Positions 46,854 to 57,379 of a stretch of 64,000 nucleotides of DNA are shown one piece after another. A program made the position numbers and the translations under genes. The stretch comes from Dryococelus australis. Taxonomy: Eukaryota > Arthropoda > Insecta > Phasmatodea > Phasmatidae. Location of the stretch: positions 312,902,184-312,966,183 of the forward strand of contig CM057009.1 in assembly GCA_029891345.1 (NCBI GenBank), read 5' to 3'. A model generated the notes under the pieces. It was not told the origin of the DNA. It ran no database searches and saw nothing but the letters and a program-made list of their open reading frames with translations. The first letter of the stretch is position 1; each line of letters opens with the position of its first letter.

Positions 46854-48735
46854 GTGTGTGTTTTATTATTCATTTTCTTTTAGGAGTGCGAGTGTTAATG
46901 CACAACACCTAGAGGCTGGTGGAAGAATGTCACCACATCCAGAGTGCTTTTGGTGGGTGCTCTGTTAGGTGCACCTGGTGCCGGGGGGTATTAGAGATGA
47001 TTCTAATCTTTACGATGAACTGAAGCGCGTCCAGTGTAAAGAACTGGCATAGCTCTTCAGTAGGGCATGAAATTAAGTACCATGAGAATGATTTTGCGTT
47101 TCAGTGGGTTTACTCTGGGTGGTATACCTGGGCGACGTGTAACCTGTGGAGGTTGATTATGCTGTCTCAACTCTGGCTGATAGAGTTTGAGTTGGTGAGG
47201 GCAGTGTGCAGGAACTCATAGATAGTGCTGGTCGCTGGGGTTGGTTCCGTCGGCTCAAATCCCCAAAAGTGTGGATTGGCGCTAAGGCGAATGGGAGCTT
47301 CAAAGAGGTCTTTGGGAAGCTCCGGTGTACATGGTCTCTGCAGGTGAATAAATGCCCGGGCTTCTTCCCCCTGTGAGAGTTTTGAGAGTGCTGCCAGGAA
47401 AGGGTTATGTTCCCGCTAATGCCCAGAGGCAGTGAGTACCTGTCTAACCTTCACTCGGACACCACTCTGACGGGAGTAGGGCATTAGGACAGAATCACCC
47501 TTCACATCCACGCAAAGGGGAGCAGGTGAAGTGTTGTCCTATACTGGTGTGCTGTCACGTAGTGTCTGCCAGCCAAGGGCGCTATCCTTGTCTCAGCACT
47601 CTGCATCGAAACGTTGTGAATACTGAGTCAGGTCTTTGCCGGCGGACAGTCCCAACACACGGGCGAGTGTCTCAGGAGGAACAGTCTTCCCAACTCAGGG
47701 AACACTACCTCCGGCGCAAGGAGCACAGTGGAGAAAGTTGCCACTGAGCCGGCAAGCTGGCCTCAAGAGACTGAGTACCTAGTGTCGGGGCTCTACCGTT
47801 ATGCACACCGTTGTGCTCAGAAAGGGTGCCCTTCCAATAAGTGTATGGGTACTCTTATTGGTACATTGCATTTCTGAGTGAAATTCCCAGTCCCCTTGGA
47901 TTGGCCCAAGTCCACTGGGAGAGAAATTATAACTATGGGAAAAGATACCATTGAGTTGGTTAAATATATGTTTATTCCTGTGATGGAAATAAACGTGGTG
48001 GTGTCGCACTATGCCAGTAAGAGCTTACGGAAGCTCAACCTACATTAAACCAGGTGAAGGAAACCTGGTCCTAAGCTAACAATAGTAAGGTAGACAAGTG
48101 TTATGTAACTAACCTGAACTGGTACTGGTACTACTACTACATGTTGCCCAGAAGGGGCCAGAGTGTCTAGTGTGTAGATGATGTCGGCGATGGCAAGGAT
48201 CTTCATGGCACAGAGTGCCATGAAGAGAGGGTAAGGCTGCGGTGCAGGGAAGGCTGAGCAAGCAAGCAGACTGATCGCAATCTCTGCCAAGGTATGCAAT
48301 CGAGAGAATGAAGACTGGTCACAAGCAGGCATGCGATACGCTATTTATACTCTGGCTGGTCTGACCCTTCAGTCAGCTGGAGAGGGGTGGTCGATGGAGA
48401 GGGAGTAGATGCATCATAGCTTCCTCTAGGCGTGATGTCACCGGCCAGCTTGGTGATTGAGATGTGGCAGAACATATTGGTAGAGCGATCTGGCGGCATG
48501 CTGTGGTACTAAATGCCTTGGATGCATAGTCTTGGTGGCTCAACCAGTGAATAATACAATCTTCAGGCTGGAATGTCCATTCTTGCAGACGGTAGACAGT
48601 ACAAGCTGACATTTCATGATGCATGGCAACAATGAAAACTCCATGGGAAACGAGAGGCAAGGCTTGCACGCTCACTGCTGAGGCAGTCATTTACTCATTG
48701 TCGAAAAGACGTCAGTGAGTGTGATCGATGATTTA
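46854..48735 (-). other. GC-rich insert of unknown identity flanked by a 20-bp direct repeat
   Basis: GTTTTCATTTGCATGTGTGT occurs exactly at 46834-46853 and 48736-48755. The block between is clearly richer in G+C than its surroundings. On the minus strand a stretch at about 47420-47170 stays open for some 80 codons (HNPFLAALSKLSQGEEARAF, LFEAPIRLSANPHFWGFEPT), with composition that looks like protein, but I do not recognise it. TATAAATA lies at 48349-48342 on the minus strand with a T/C-rich start-like region about 30 bases beyond. It could be a retroelement or viral-type fragment. The family is unknown. Confidence 0.4.
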
Positions 48736-48894
48736 GTTTTCATTTGCATGTGTGTAATGTAACATTTTATTTTCATTTGCGAGTGTGTGCAAGTGCGACG
48801 AGTCTTTTAGACAACCGTTGCACAGCCATATGCTGTGTGCACGTAGCTTGGATCTGTCAGTTTGAAATCTTGAGGTAAAAAAAATTGAAATTTT

Positions 48895-49280
48895 CTTTTG
48901 CAGCAGTACTTGACCCAAAGGTGTCCAGCAGCTAGACCATTCGCAGGAAGCCTTGTTCGTTTGCTGTATAGCATACCAGTTATTATTTGGACGGTATGAC
49001 AAATGCCAAGGGTGCATAATTCCGCCTGACCAAATCCAAATTTGCTTTATGTCATATGGCATATGAGTTGTTATTTGGATGGTACGTCTTTGACGAAACC
49101 AGTTTTGGGAGACCAGCCCCCCCCCCGCCCGTACATATATTCGGCCTGACAAAATCCAAAATCGCTTTATAAAGTACAGCATATCAGTTGTTATTTGGAT
49201 GGTATTTCAAGGGAGTCTCGTTTTGGTGCCCCAATAACGGTTGACTACAAGGTGCTAGTTAACACAGCAATTAGGATATG
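48895..49280. repeat. Tandem ~115-bp repeats next to the bro fossil
   Basis: A segment around GTTGTTATTTGGATGGTA recurs near 48970, 49068 and 49185. It is accompanied by CCTGACAAAATCCAAAAT-type blocks near 49025 and 49143 that resemble part of the bro-derived repeat at 50826-50850. GGTTGACTACAAGGTG at 49238 and CTTGACCCAAAGGTG at 48909 resemble the start of the units at 50.5-51.1 kb. Confidence 0.6.
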
Positions 49281-49559
49281 GGGGAGGTGGGACAATGGAC
49301 TTGCAGTAAGTATTTAACAGAGAGACTAGGCAATTCACAGGCCTGGTTCACCAGTCGCGGCCATAGATTGGTGAAAAAGCACTTTTTTTTTTACTTTGCA
49401 AACATATATTATATTTTCTTTAACACATTTGGTGATGCGAACGATACGAGTTGCTCCAAGTCCATACTGTCCAAACCATGCACAACGTTGTTGCGTGCAG
49501 AATAGGACACTTTTGATTCCTTCAGTCAGACGTTCATACAATTCAGAATGTTGATGCCA

Positions 49560-50300
49560 TTCAGGACGTACCCATTCCTGTACATTTCTTTGGCATTCTG
49601 ATTTTTATCATTGAGGCAATTAAGTGATTTGGCGAGCGGTCAATGCTGACATTGGATGAAAGTGATTTTTCAGTTCGTTTCGTCCAGCACATGTAACAAT
49701 CAGAATTGAGTTTGATGATCATGTCGAGGGCAATTTTGGCAATGCGATGCAAGAGTACTATAACATCTCGTCTTGCATTTTCAGCATCTTGCCTGACTTT
49801 TTCAGAATCTTGTCTTGCTTTTTCCGAATATTGTCTAGCAACTTTCAATTCTTCATTGGTGAATACCAATACTTTGAACAAGCTATGGTTCAACTCTTTT
49901 ATTTCTTCATCTTTTTTGGCCAAGTCAATTTTGTCTTGACCATTCTTTCTCAAGGACGGCAGCACTTCTTCATAGACCCAATCAGTGAACTTTTCGGTAT
50001 CGGGCAGTTTCGAATGCGTTAATAGTGCGTTGAGACCCAGTTCAGAGACAAAGATGCTATGTGGTTGCCAGTTGGAGGATACACCAAGGGATTGGCTGAC
50101 CGCAGTTCTTTCAAATCTGACTATGTTCCCCTCCATTTAGGCTTGACTAAGTCTAAAATCCATTTATGCAGTCATGTGTACCTCAGAAATGATGCTATAT
50201 CTTTACGTTTGAACCAAAATTGTTCTTTACCGTTACAGTTGACCAGCATGATAATCCAACAGTAGAAATTCTAGGAATTTGACAACTGAAAAGGCTGCTT
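49560..50300 (-). pseudogene. Viral-type bro (Bro-N domain) gene fossil
   Basis: A 191-codon minus-strand frame has FVSELGLNALLTHSKLPDTE, then KFTDWVYEEVLPSLRKNG near its N-terminus. That is the C-terminal half of the Bro-N DNA-binding domain (GLYxLIxxSKxPxAxxFxxWVxxEVLPxIRKxG). After it come a coiled coil with repeated ARQDSEKVRQDAENARRDV-like heptads and a C-terminal basic region. Bro-N similarity also extends upstream to about 50220 in fragmentary form. bro genes belong to insect large DNA viruses (baculo-, asco-, irido-, entomopox- and nudivirus relatives) and some transposons. Together with the flanking repeats this looks like an old, broken integrated copy. Confidence 0.7.
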
Positions 50301-50489
50301 GACCGACAACACTGTGGCTGTGTTGGTTTTACGAAACGATGTTCTGTTGCTTAACTAAAAAAGAAAATTTAATATCAATTACACAAAAAAAAAAGATTAT
50401 TCTTGATTATCACATGACTAATCAAAGCCAATATTTTTCCATTATCTCTACCTCTGTATTAACAAGAAGGAATGTGCAGAGTCACAACC

Positions 50490-51130
50490 TCAGTTCTGTT
50501 CGCAGTTACGGTTGACCCAATGGTGCCATTTAACGTGGCAACCAGAGCAATTCGATTTGCAATAGTTCGCCACTGCGGTTCACTGGAAGGTCTCATTTAA
50601 CATGGCAACTAGGGCAATTCGCAAGAGGGTTACAAATGGCTACCCCCTGGCAATAAATATTACGGTTCGCAGTTGCAGTTGACATGAATGTGCCATTTAA
50701 CATGGCAACTAGATTGATTCACCACCCAGTTTAAAGACAAAGACGGTGTGTGATTGCCAGTTGGACAGTATGTCAAGGTGATGCCATGCCCTTTAAATCT
50801 GACAATGTTATCTTCCATTTCGGCTTGGGCAAATCCAAAATCACTTTTTCTTCAATACATATTACAGTTTACCGTTGCGGATAACTTGAAAAAGCAGTTT
50901 AACATAGCAACTAGGGCAATTCAATTTGTAGTCACCGTTGCGGGTGACCTGAAGGGGCCATTTAACATGGCAACTAGGGCAATTTGCAAGGGGGTAACGA
51001 ACAATTTCCCCTGGCAATATATATTATAGTTCACCACTGTGGTTAACCCTAAGGTACCGTTTATCACGACAACTAGGGAGATTCAATTCACAGGTCTGCA
51101 GTCACCATTGCGGTTGACCGGATGCTTCGC
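50490..51130. repeat. Higher-order repeat (~365 bp) beside the bro fossil
   Basis: Six units containing CATTTAACATGGCAACTAGG or a close variant start at about 50527, 50594, 50694, 50896, 50959 and 51058. The spacings are 67, 100, 202, 63 and 99 bp, so units 1-3 and 4-6 are two copies of one ~365-bp higher-order unit. Between units 3 and 4 lies a piece (50726-50850) that matches the bro region at 50036-50171. Related half-units occur at 48905 and 49235. Confidence 0.75.
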
Positions 51131-51900
51131 TGTGTGACTGCCCACTTTTGAAAAACATGCTTGGAAAAATTGATTATTTTACATCACTGCTTATAGTTTT
51201 TTGGGAGTGATCATTGTACCCATTCACTTTACAGCTCACCACAGTGCCAAACTCTGAAAAAATCACAATTACAAGGCAACACACTAAAAGTATTTCACTT
51301 TGAGGCAAACATGTCTCATTACCAGTAGATCCTTCCTTCTCTCCCTAAACTGACATCATGGATGGTAGGCATGGGTGATGCCAGTTCAGAAGAGGGGAGG
51401 GTCAAGTGGTTGTGACCTCTCCCCCATTCCAAGAATGGACGCGTAGATCTGGCACGAGGGAGGGATGACAGCATGTAACAGTATTATGATTTAAAAAGAG
51501 CACTGGTAAGTCACAATTGATATGTATTCAAAAACAAGCACATCATCATGTGTGGCCTTGTGAATTATTATTTTTTTCACTTCTACCAATTTTCACAGTA
51601 TGGTATAACAAAGCAGCACACTAGTGATGCAGTAATTTTTTACTGTTAAAAACTGACATACCTGTGTGCCATATTTAGTGCACATGCTCAGATCATAGAT
51701 GCCATACATAAGAAAATCTCACTGCTGCCCAAGAGAAAGACGCCATAAGTAGTTTATATGCCTGCCATGCTGTAAGTGCTTTGTGTATATTACTATTAAA
51801 TGCCATTGCATGTGACAATTTGCGATGGTTTTATCATCTCAAGTTGCATTAATATTTAATTTTATTTAATGCAGTTTCCGTAGACATTGATATAAAGCCC
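51131..51900. other. Intron sequence, nothing recognised
   Basis: No gene and no element boundary were identified. Confidence 0.35.
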
Positions 51901-51904
51901 AAAA

Positions 51905-52178
51905 AGCTTCAGGCTATGGAGGAGTGAGTGAAGAGATTTGGACGACTCTTAACAGTGAGGTCTTGAGAGCTGATGAGGGTGATTGAAGTGAATATGGAGA
52001 GGTGCCGGAATGAAGGGGTGGGGAAACAGGAGATCCCCGAGAAAACCCGCAGACCAAAGGCATTGTCCGGCACGATTCCCACTTGCGAAAACTCGGTGAC
52101 CTGGCCGGGGATTGAGCCCAGTTCGCCTTGGTGGGAGGCAAGCATGCTATTCGCTCAGCCACTGTGGCCCCCTCCAGG
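51905..52178 (-). repeat. tRNA-derived SINE, best-preserved copy
   Basis: On the minus strand the head GGCCACAGTGGCTGAGCGAA carries an A-box-like TGGCTGAGCG. GGGCTCAATCCCCGGCC carries a B-box-like GGCTCAATCC, about 40 bp further on. The body has GTGGGAATCGTGCCGGACAA, GCGGGTTTTCTCGGGGATC and CTGTTTCCCC, and the tail has GTCCAAATCTCTTCACTC. It closely parallels 1040-1328. The tRNA of origin cannot be assigned safely. Confidence 0.78.
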
Positions 52179-52289
52179 CTATGAAATTTATGTCAATACA
52201 GTAATACTGGATTAAAACAAATACACAAGAGTAAGAAGATAATAATACAGAACATGTAATACAGAGTATGTAAGAAAACCTTAGTCATT

Positions 52290-52840
52290 AAATATTTAAT
52301 ATTAATTTATAGAATAAAATGAATTCAAAATTCGAAATCCTTTCAAAGACTGTTTCAATGTTTTAACATCTCCCTCATACAATGTTTTCATTTCAGCAGG
52401 TAGTTTATTAAAAAGTTTCATTGCAGAGTATCTTAGACCCTTTTAAAATACTGTCAACACATGTGTTGGATAGTGATTTTTATTATTATTATTATTTGAT
52501 CTGGTTTTGTAACTATGAAACTCTGTATTTATTCTAAACTTTTCCCAATCTCTTTAACAAATACTATAACTGAATAAATATATAAGCATGGTTATGGTAC
52601 ATTAATCATTCGTAAAAAGTTGTTTGCAGGAATCTCATGTTTTATTATGAAAAATGATTCTCACTACAGTTTTCTGCATTCCAAAAATTTTTACTGCCTC
52701 TACAGAATTCCCCAAAATTGTATACAATATGAAATAAGTGAATTAAAATATGCAAAGTGAATTGACTTTAATACTTCAGTGTTACAGACATTGCTCATAC
52801 ATCTGAGTGTAAAAGTATCAGAGCATAGCTATGAATTTAT
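52290..52840 (-). mobile_element. LINE fragment (3' end of reverse-transcriptase ORF)
   Basis: Minus-strand blocks in order are NTEVLKSIHFAYFNSLISYC followed by IQFWG (about 52790-52700), then KIFGMQKT with VRIIFHN (about 52690-52650), then a YIYS...VKEIGKSLE spacer region, then GLRYSAMKLFNKLPAEMKTL (about 52435-52375) and LKQSLKGFRILNSFYSIN (about 52360-52310). This is the C-terminal end of a Jockey/CR1-group LINE. The fragment at 19480-19835 is a relative. Stops and frame changes show it is dead, and the 5' part is absent. Confidence 0.75.
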
Positions 52841-55800
52841 AAAATCAATGTAATTTTACCAATTCAAATATTTACCAACTTTCAGGCCTAAAGCTAGCTA
52901 TTAAATAGCTATGTTGCTACACATTTTTGTAAAAATTGCAACATTCTACCAAATGTTCAGTTCCAGTTGGTGGAAAAAATCTGAATTTATCATGTCGGTA
53001 TGGAATCATGGCACGTTATGTTTCTTAACCTCAATACTATCTTCATAAAATGCCTTAAAATTAAAATTTATTCCTTAGGGTCAAACTGTGACGATTTGGG
53101 AAATTGTCACATTTTTAATATGTATTTTTGGTATATATTTTCAATACCTATTCTTAGGGTGTATTGTTATTGGTGGTTGGTATTACTGCATTGGTAGTTT
53201 TTAGTATGTATTGTATTAAACGCTTTATGACCAGTCATATGTATTTATTTAATTATACCATTTAATCTTTTGTTCATTTATATTGTGTAATCATTTGATA
53301 CAACATTTAATCTTTAGCAACATTATTTATTATGTGAGAATTATAATAGTGTTCTTGCTGGGTATCATTGTAATGGACGCTGTTAATAGATTATGGATGT
53401 TGATGTTCCTTTTGCCGCCGTTCTAATATAAAGAGTAAACGCCGGATATCGCACTGGCACGTTCCGTGTGACGTTGCAGGGGGAAGAGGGAGTCGTCGGT
53501 AGCGGTTATGCGCTAGGCCAGGGAGTCGGGAGTAGTTGCTGAGTTGCGGGCCAAAAGAGTTGTAAACTATACGTGGCCGGAGTATGTGTGTTTGGCGAGA
53601 AACAGTCGTAACCTGCATGGAAACGAAGTATGCGACTTTGGTAAGAAGCTGTTGCCAGCAGCGAATGTTCTTTAATGTATCATTTGTTAAGTGGTGCTTT
53701 ACTGTGTTTATCATTATGAGGTGTAACACAACATTTTTCACTATATGCACCTATTGTTCATAATTAATATTTGTTTCACACTTTGGACACTGCCATGTAT
53801 AATACTTGTAATTTTACCTATGTTTCACACGTTTTATTTTTTTTGATATTTATTATTTTTATTTTTCACTTTTCATATGGTTAGGATATTTAAATTTTGA
53901 TGTACAAATGGCAACAATTAATGTTTAATTGAAATAGATAGCTAGATTTTCTTTTGTTTGTATAATTTAATTAATAACTAATATTTTGCATTTTTGGTCT
54001 CACCTTAATTGTGAATGTTTCAGGGAATTTCTTTTGTAGTTTTGGATTAACCTCTATGAGACCGTAACACTATGGAACAGGGATTTAGACCATTTGGAGT
54101 GTGTCATTTTTGATCGCTAGTCAGGAAGCCTTGCGATTGGCTAACAGGTTCAAATGCTGTACTCCGATTGGCTGGAGAGCTCAGCATAGGGTTAGGCTGC
54201 ACGGGCCATTTGTAAGTTTGCTCTCTCTGTCACCAACCTTCAACTGCACTAGACGTAAGGCTAGGACGCTCATCCTACAGTTGGAAGTAGCGGAGGAATT
54301 TAAATTAGAAGTTAGGGTGTTATAGTTCCTACAGCTTGCTACAGTTTTTAATATGTGTTTTGCATCGAGTTTAGATAGTGAGCCCTCCGCATATTTTTAT
54401 TTCAGCGGCTGTTTACGAGTTTAAGGTAGCTAACTAGACCTGTAACGTACGTGAGCCACACAAAGTAGCACCGCACCCAGATCTGCATTTCCCTACCTCC
54501 GTTCCTTCTACATGATACTACATCCTGCCTTCGCCTACAACCTGGAATTTAATTACGAGAACTGTTTTCCATCAAGTTTTTAAATTTTATTTCACCCTAG
54601 ACTTTATTACATTACGCCATTGGCATAGAACATTCTAGACTACGCCATGTTGGCTAGACGCCTGTATTAGCTTCAGCAATCTTTAACTATAATTTAACCT
54701 GAGAGAGAAGTCAAGTGTTTTACCCTTTTGAGAAAGTCAAGTTACATTTTTCTGAACTGAATTCAAGAAATTTTATTTTTGAGAGAGCTACGTTTATTTA
54801 AAGTGTTATGTCAGACTTTTTAAATATGTGTCACGTAAGGGTATTTAAGTAATGACAGTTACCCATTACCACTTCCTAACGGTAGCATAGTTTGAACACT
54901 ATTCTTTTTCATTGCTCATTGCCATTCAGGGATTTTTTGATTTGAATTATTTTTCCATCTTAAAACAAACAGATATTTTTATTTTGAACATTTTTGAATA
55001 AATAATTGTTAGCTGGATGTGACACGTCAGACACCTTTTCTGAGTATGCATGCTTCATCCTATCCCTCCTCTACCTATTTTCAGTTGAAAATGATAAAAC
55101 AAGTGCCTTTGATATGTGTGTAATTATGTATAATAAGTTTCACAGCTGGTGTGGCAAATAATTGTCTGCTTGTAACGAGGGTGTTGTTGTCAAAGGTGAG
55201 TTGCTATGCATCTTACATACTGGGTCATGAACTGAGTATAGCAGAGCCATTTCTTTTTACTCGCCTAGGTTATGTAGTACATGTTACACTGGTGGCTGCC
55301 TAAAAACTCTGCAAGTCTTTTAATTCCCCTCACAGTCAGCACTGGAAGTAAGAGGTTTTATAGGTAAAATAATACCTTTCAAGAGGGCTCATCATACAGC
55401 CAGTTATTCCAATAAAAGACCACTTCCAGATATTTCTCATAATGGAAAATGTTTCCCCAGCATTGTTGTAGAGAAAAGTATAAGCTGCCCAGGTCAAACC
55501 TGCAGGTATGTCAAGTGGGCATGCATGTACACCCATGTCTACCCAGCCATGACACTGTTGCTATCCAGGAAGATACAAGCAGGATCATTTAAACTTGACA
55601 GTTAAATTAAAGCTTGACATCCCCAAATTGCAGAACTTTAATAATAAAATATATAGTACATAGTTCATCTAAAGTGTATTAAAACCTAAGGAGGTCACAC
55701 TTTCCCCATAACTTTTTCTAAAGTAAAAATTAAAGTGAATGAACATAGTATGGCCTTTGTGAATATTTACATAAATGTAACAAATTTTTAGGGCAACCAA

Positions 55801-57230
55801 GCTGGCTGTTCCACAGAAATGGTTTCATTTACACTTTTAGTTTCAGTTATTTTCTTTTAAAAAGCATTAAACATATCTACTGTTGTTATACACCATTTTT
55901 AAAATGCCTCATTTAATTATAAACAACGTGTTCACAGTTATCCTGTATTCTTATCATTGTGTATAGTTATGAACACAAAATTGTTTTTCAATAATTAATT
56001 AAAAATAACAACACAGAGTATATGCAAATTTCTCCCTTATTCGGAACACATTTCACAAGGTACTTGTGAACACTTTCACGACCCTTTTAAAATATTTTAG
56101 TCCATTTGCGATTAGTTTAATTCATATAGAGTTTACAAATGGCTATACCTCAACACTGCTTTCCCCATGCATGTCCACAACCACACAAAATTTATGAGTG
56201 ATACTTTCTCTCCAGACAATTGGGAAACACATTTGAATAAATGGTTTGCCATTTTTTTTATTGTTTTTATTAAAATATGATCTTAAAGCATATAGTAGTT
56301 TGCAGTACATCTTATACGGTATATGAATGTATGATTTGCTATTAAAATTTAGGAAAATCACACATGTTGACTGTCCTGAAAAGTATTCATAATTAACCTG
56401 ACTAGTTATTTTTTAATTCAACATAACATTTGGTAAAGTATTTTCATTTAGCTGTTTTAAAAATGACACTTCATTTTCTTCACTTGCCAGAATTACAGCA
56501 TCTAAACTAGTAGGCCGCAACAATTTTTTTGGCATAAGACTTTCCTTCTCAATTATTTGTTTGGGTCATCCAACCAATCTGATGATGAAGAATGCAATAA
56601 ACTATTAAGAGAATAATACACCAGCCAAGTTTAGGAAGATGTGAAAGGAAATTTACCATTGTTAAATGATTGTGGCTAATTTGTTCATTTTCGTGATAAT
56701 TTCTTTGTTTAAATTATGCCACATCAACTGCAAAAGAACTGATAGATAACATTGGGCACTTGAAACAAAAAGGAAGGAAACTGATACAGTAAATGAGGTT
56801 ATTAAGTCAACATTGATGCTGCTGATTGCAAAGACTAAGATAAGACAGTGCTTAAAATTCCAAAGAAGAAGAGATGCAAATAATGCAGTGTGTTGAAAAA
56901 TATACTTGTTGTGAAAGATGTTAATTTTCACATATTTACTAGATTTGAACAATTCTGTTCAACTTTGAATAACATGCACTAACTCTTATTCAAAGCAAAG
57001 GAGTAATTAAAAAAAAAAACTTTATTTTGAACACTGGCAAGTTATGTAGTTGGATAATATTACCACACAAAATCAACACTTAAAAGAAACCATCAATACT
57101 CTCAGAAAGAATGAAAAAAAAAAAAAACGTTAAAAAGCAATAAAGATTTTTTAAGATTTTTGTGTTTTTTTATTTACTTCAGACAACTGAAACAATCCAT
57201 TAAATGCACCACTATATTCTATTCAGGACA
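52841..57230. other. Intron sequence with a GC-elevated patch
   Basis: The stretch 53400-53660 and the stretch 54100-54330 are richer in G+C and CpG than the surroundings and contain CGATTGGCT motifs (inverted CCAAT-like) at 54133 and 54167. No ORF with a known domain was found. Runs of AT-rich sequence make up the remainder. A 66-codon frame at 55336-55536 (minus) was not recognised. Confidence 0.35.
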
Positions 57231-57379
57231 ATCCTCTTGAAATTCAACTTTTTAATTTTATAAAGTACAATATTTATTCTGGCACAGGAAATAATAGTTA
57301 CTAGGTTAGAAGAGGGGCCTATGACCCACCTCCTGATTTGTGAAACAGCGCATGGAATGTGGGTCAAGTTGCTGTCCAT

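Noticed and set aside
55336-55536. 66-codon minus-strand frame resembling a small membrane protein
   Set aside because: The impression of a mitochondrial subunit could not be tied to any motif. No splice sites or flanking homology were seen.
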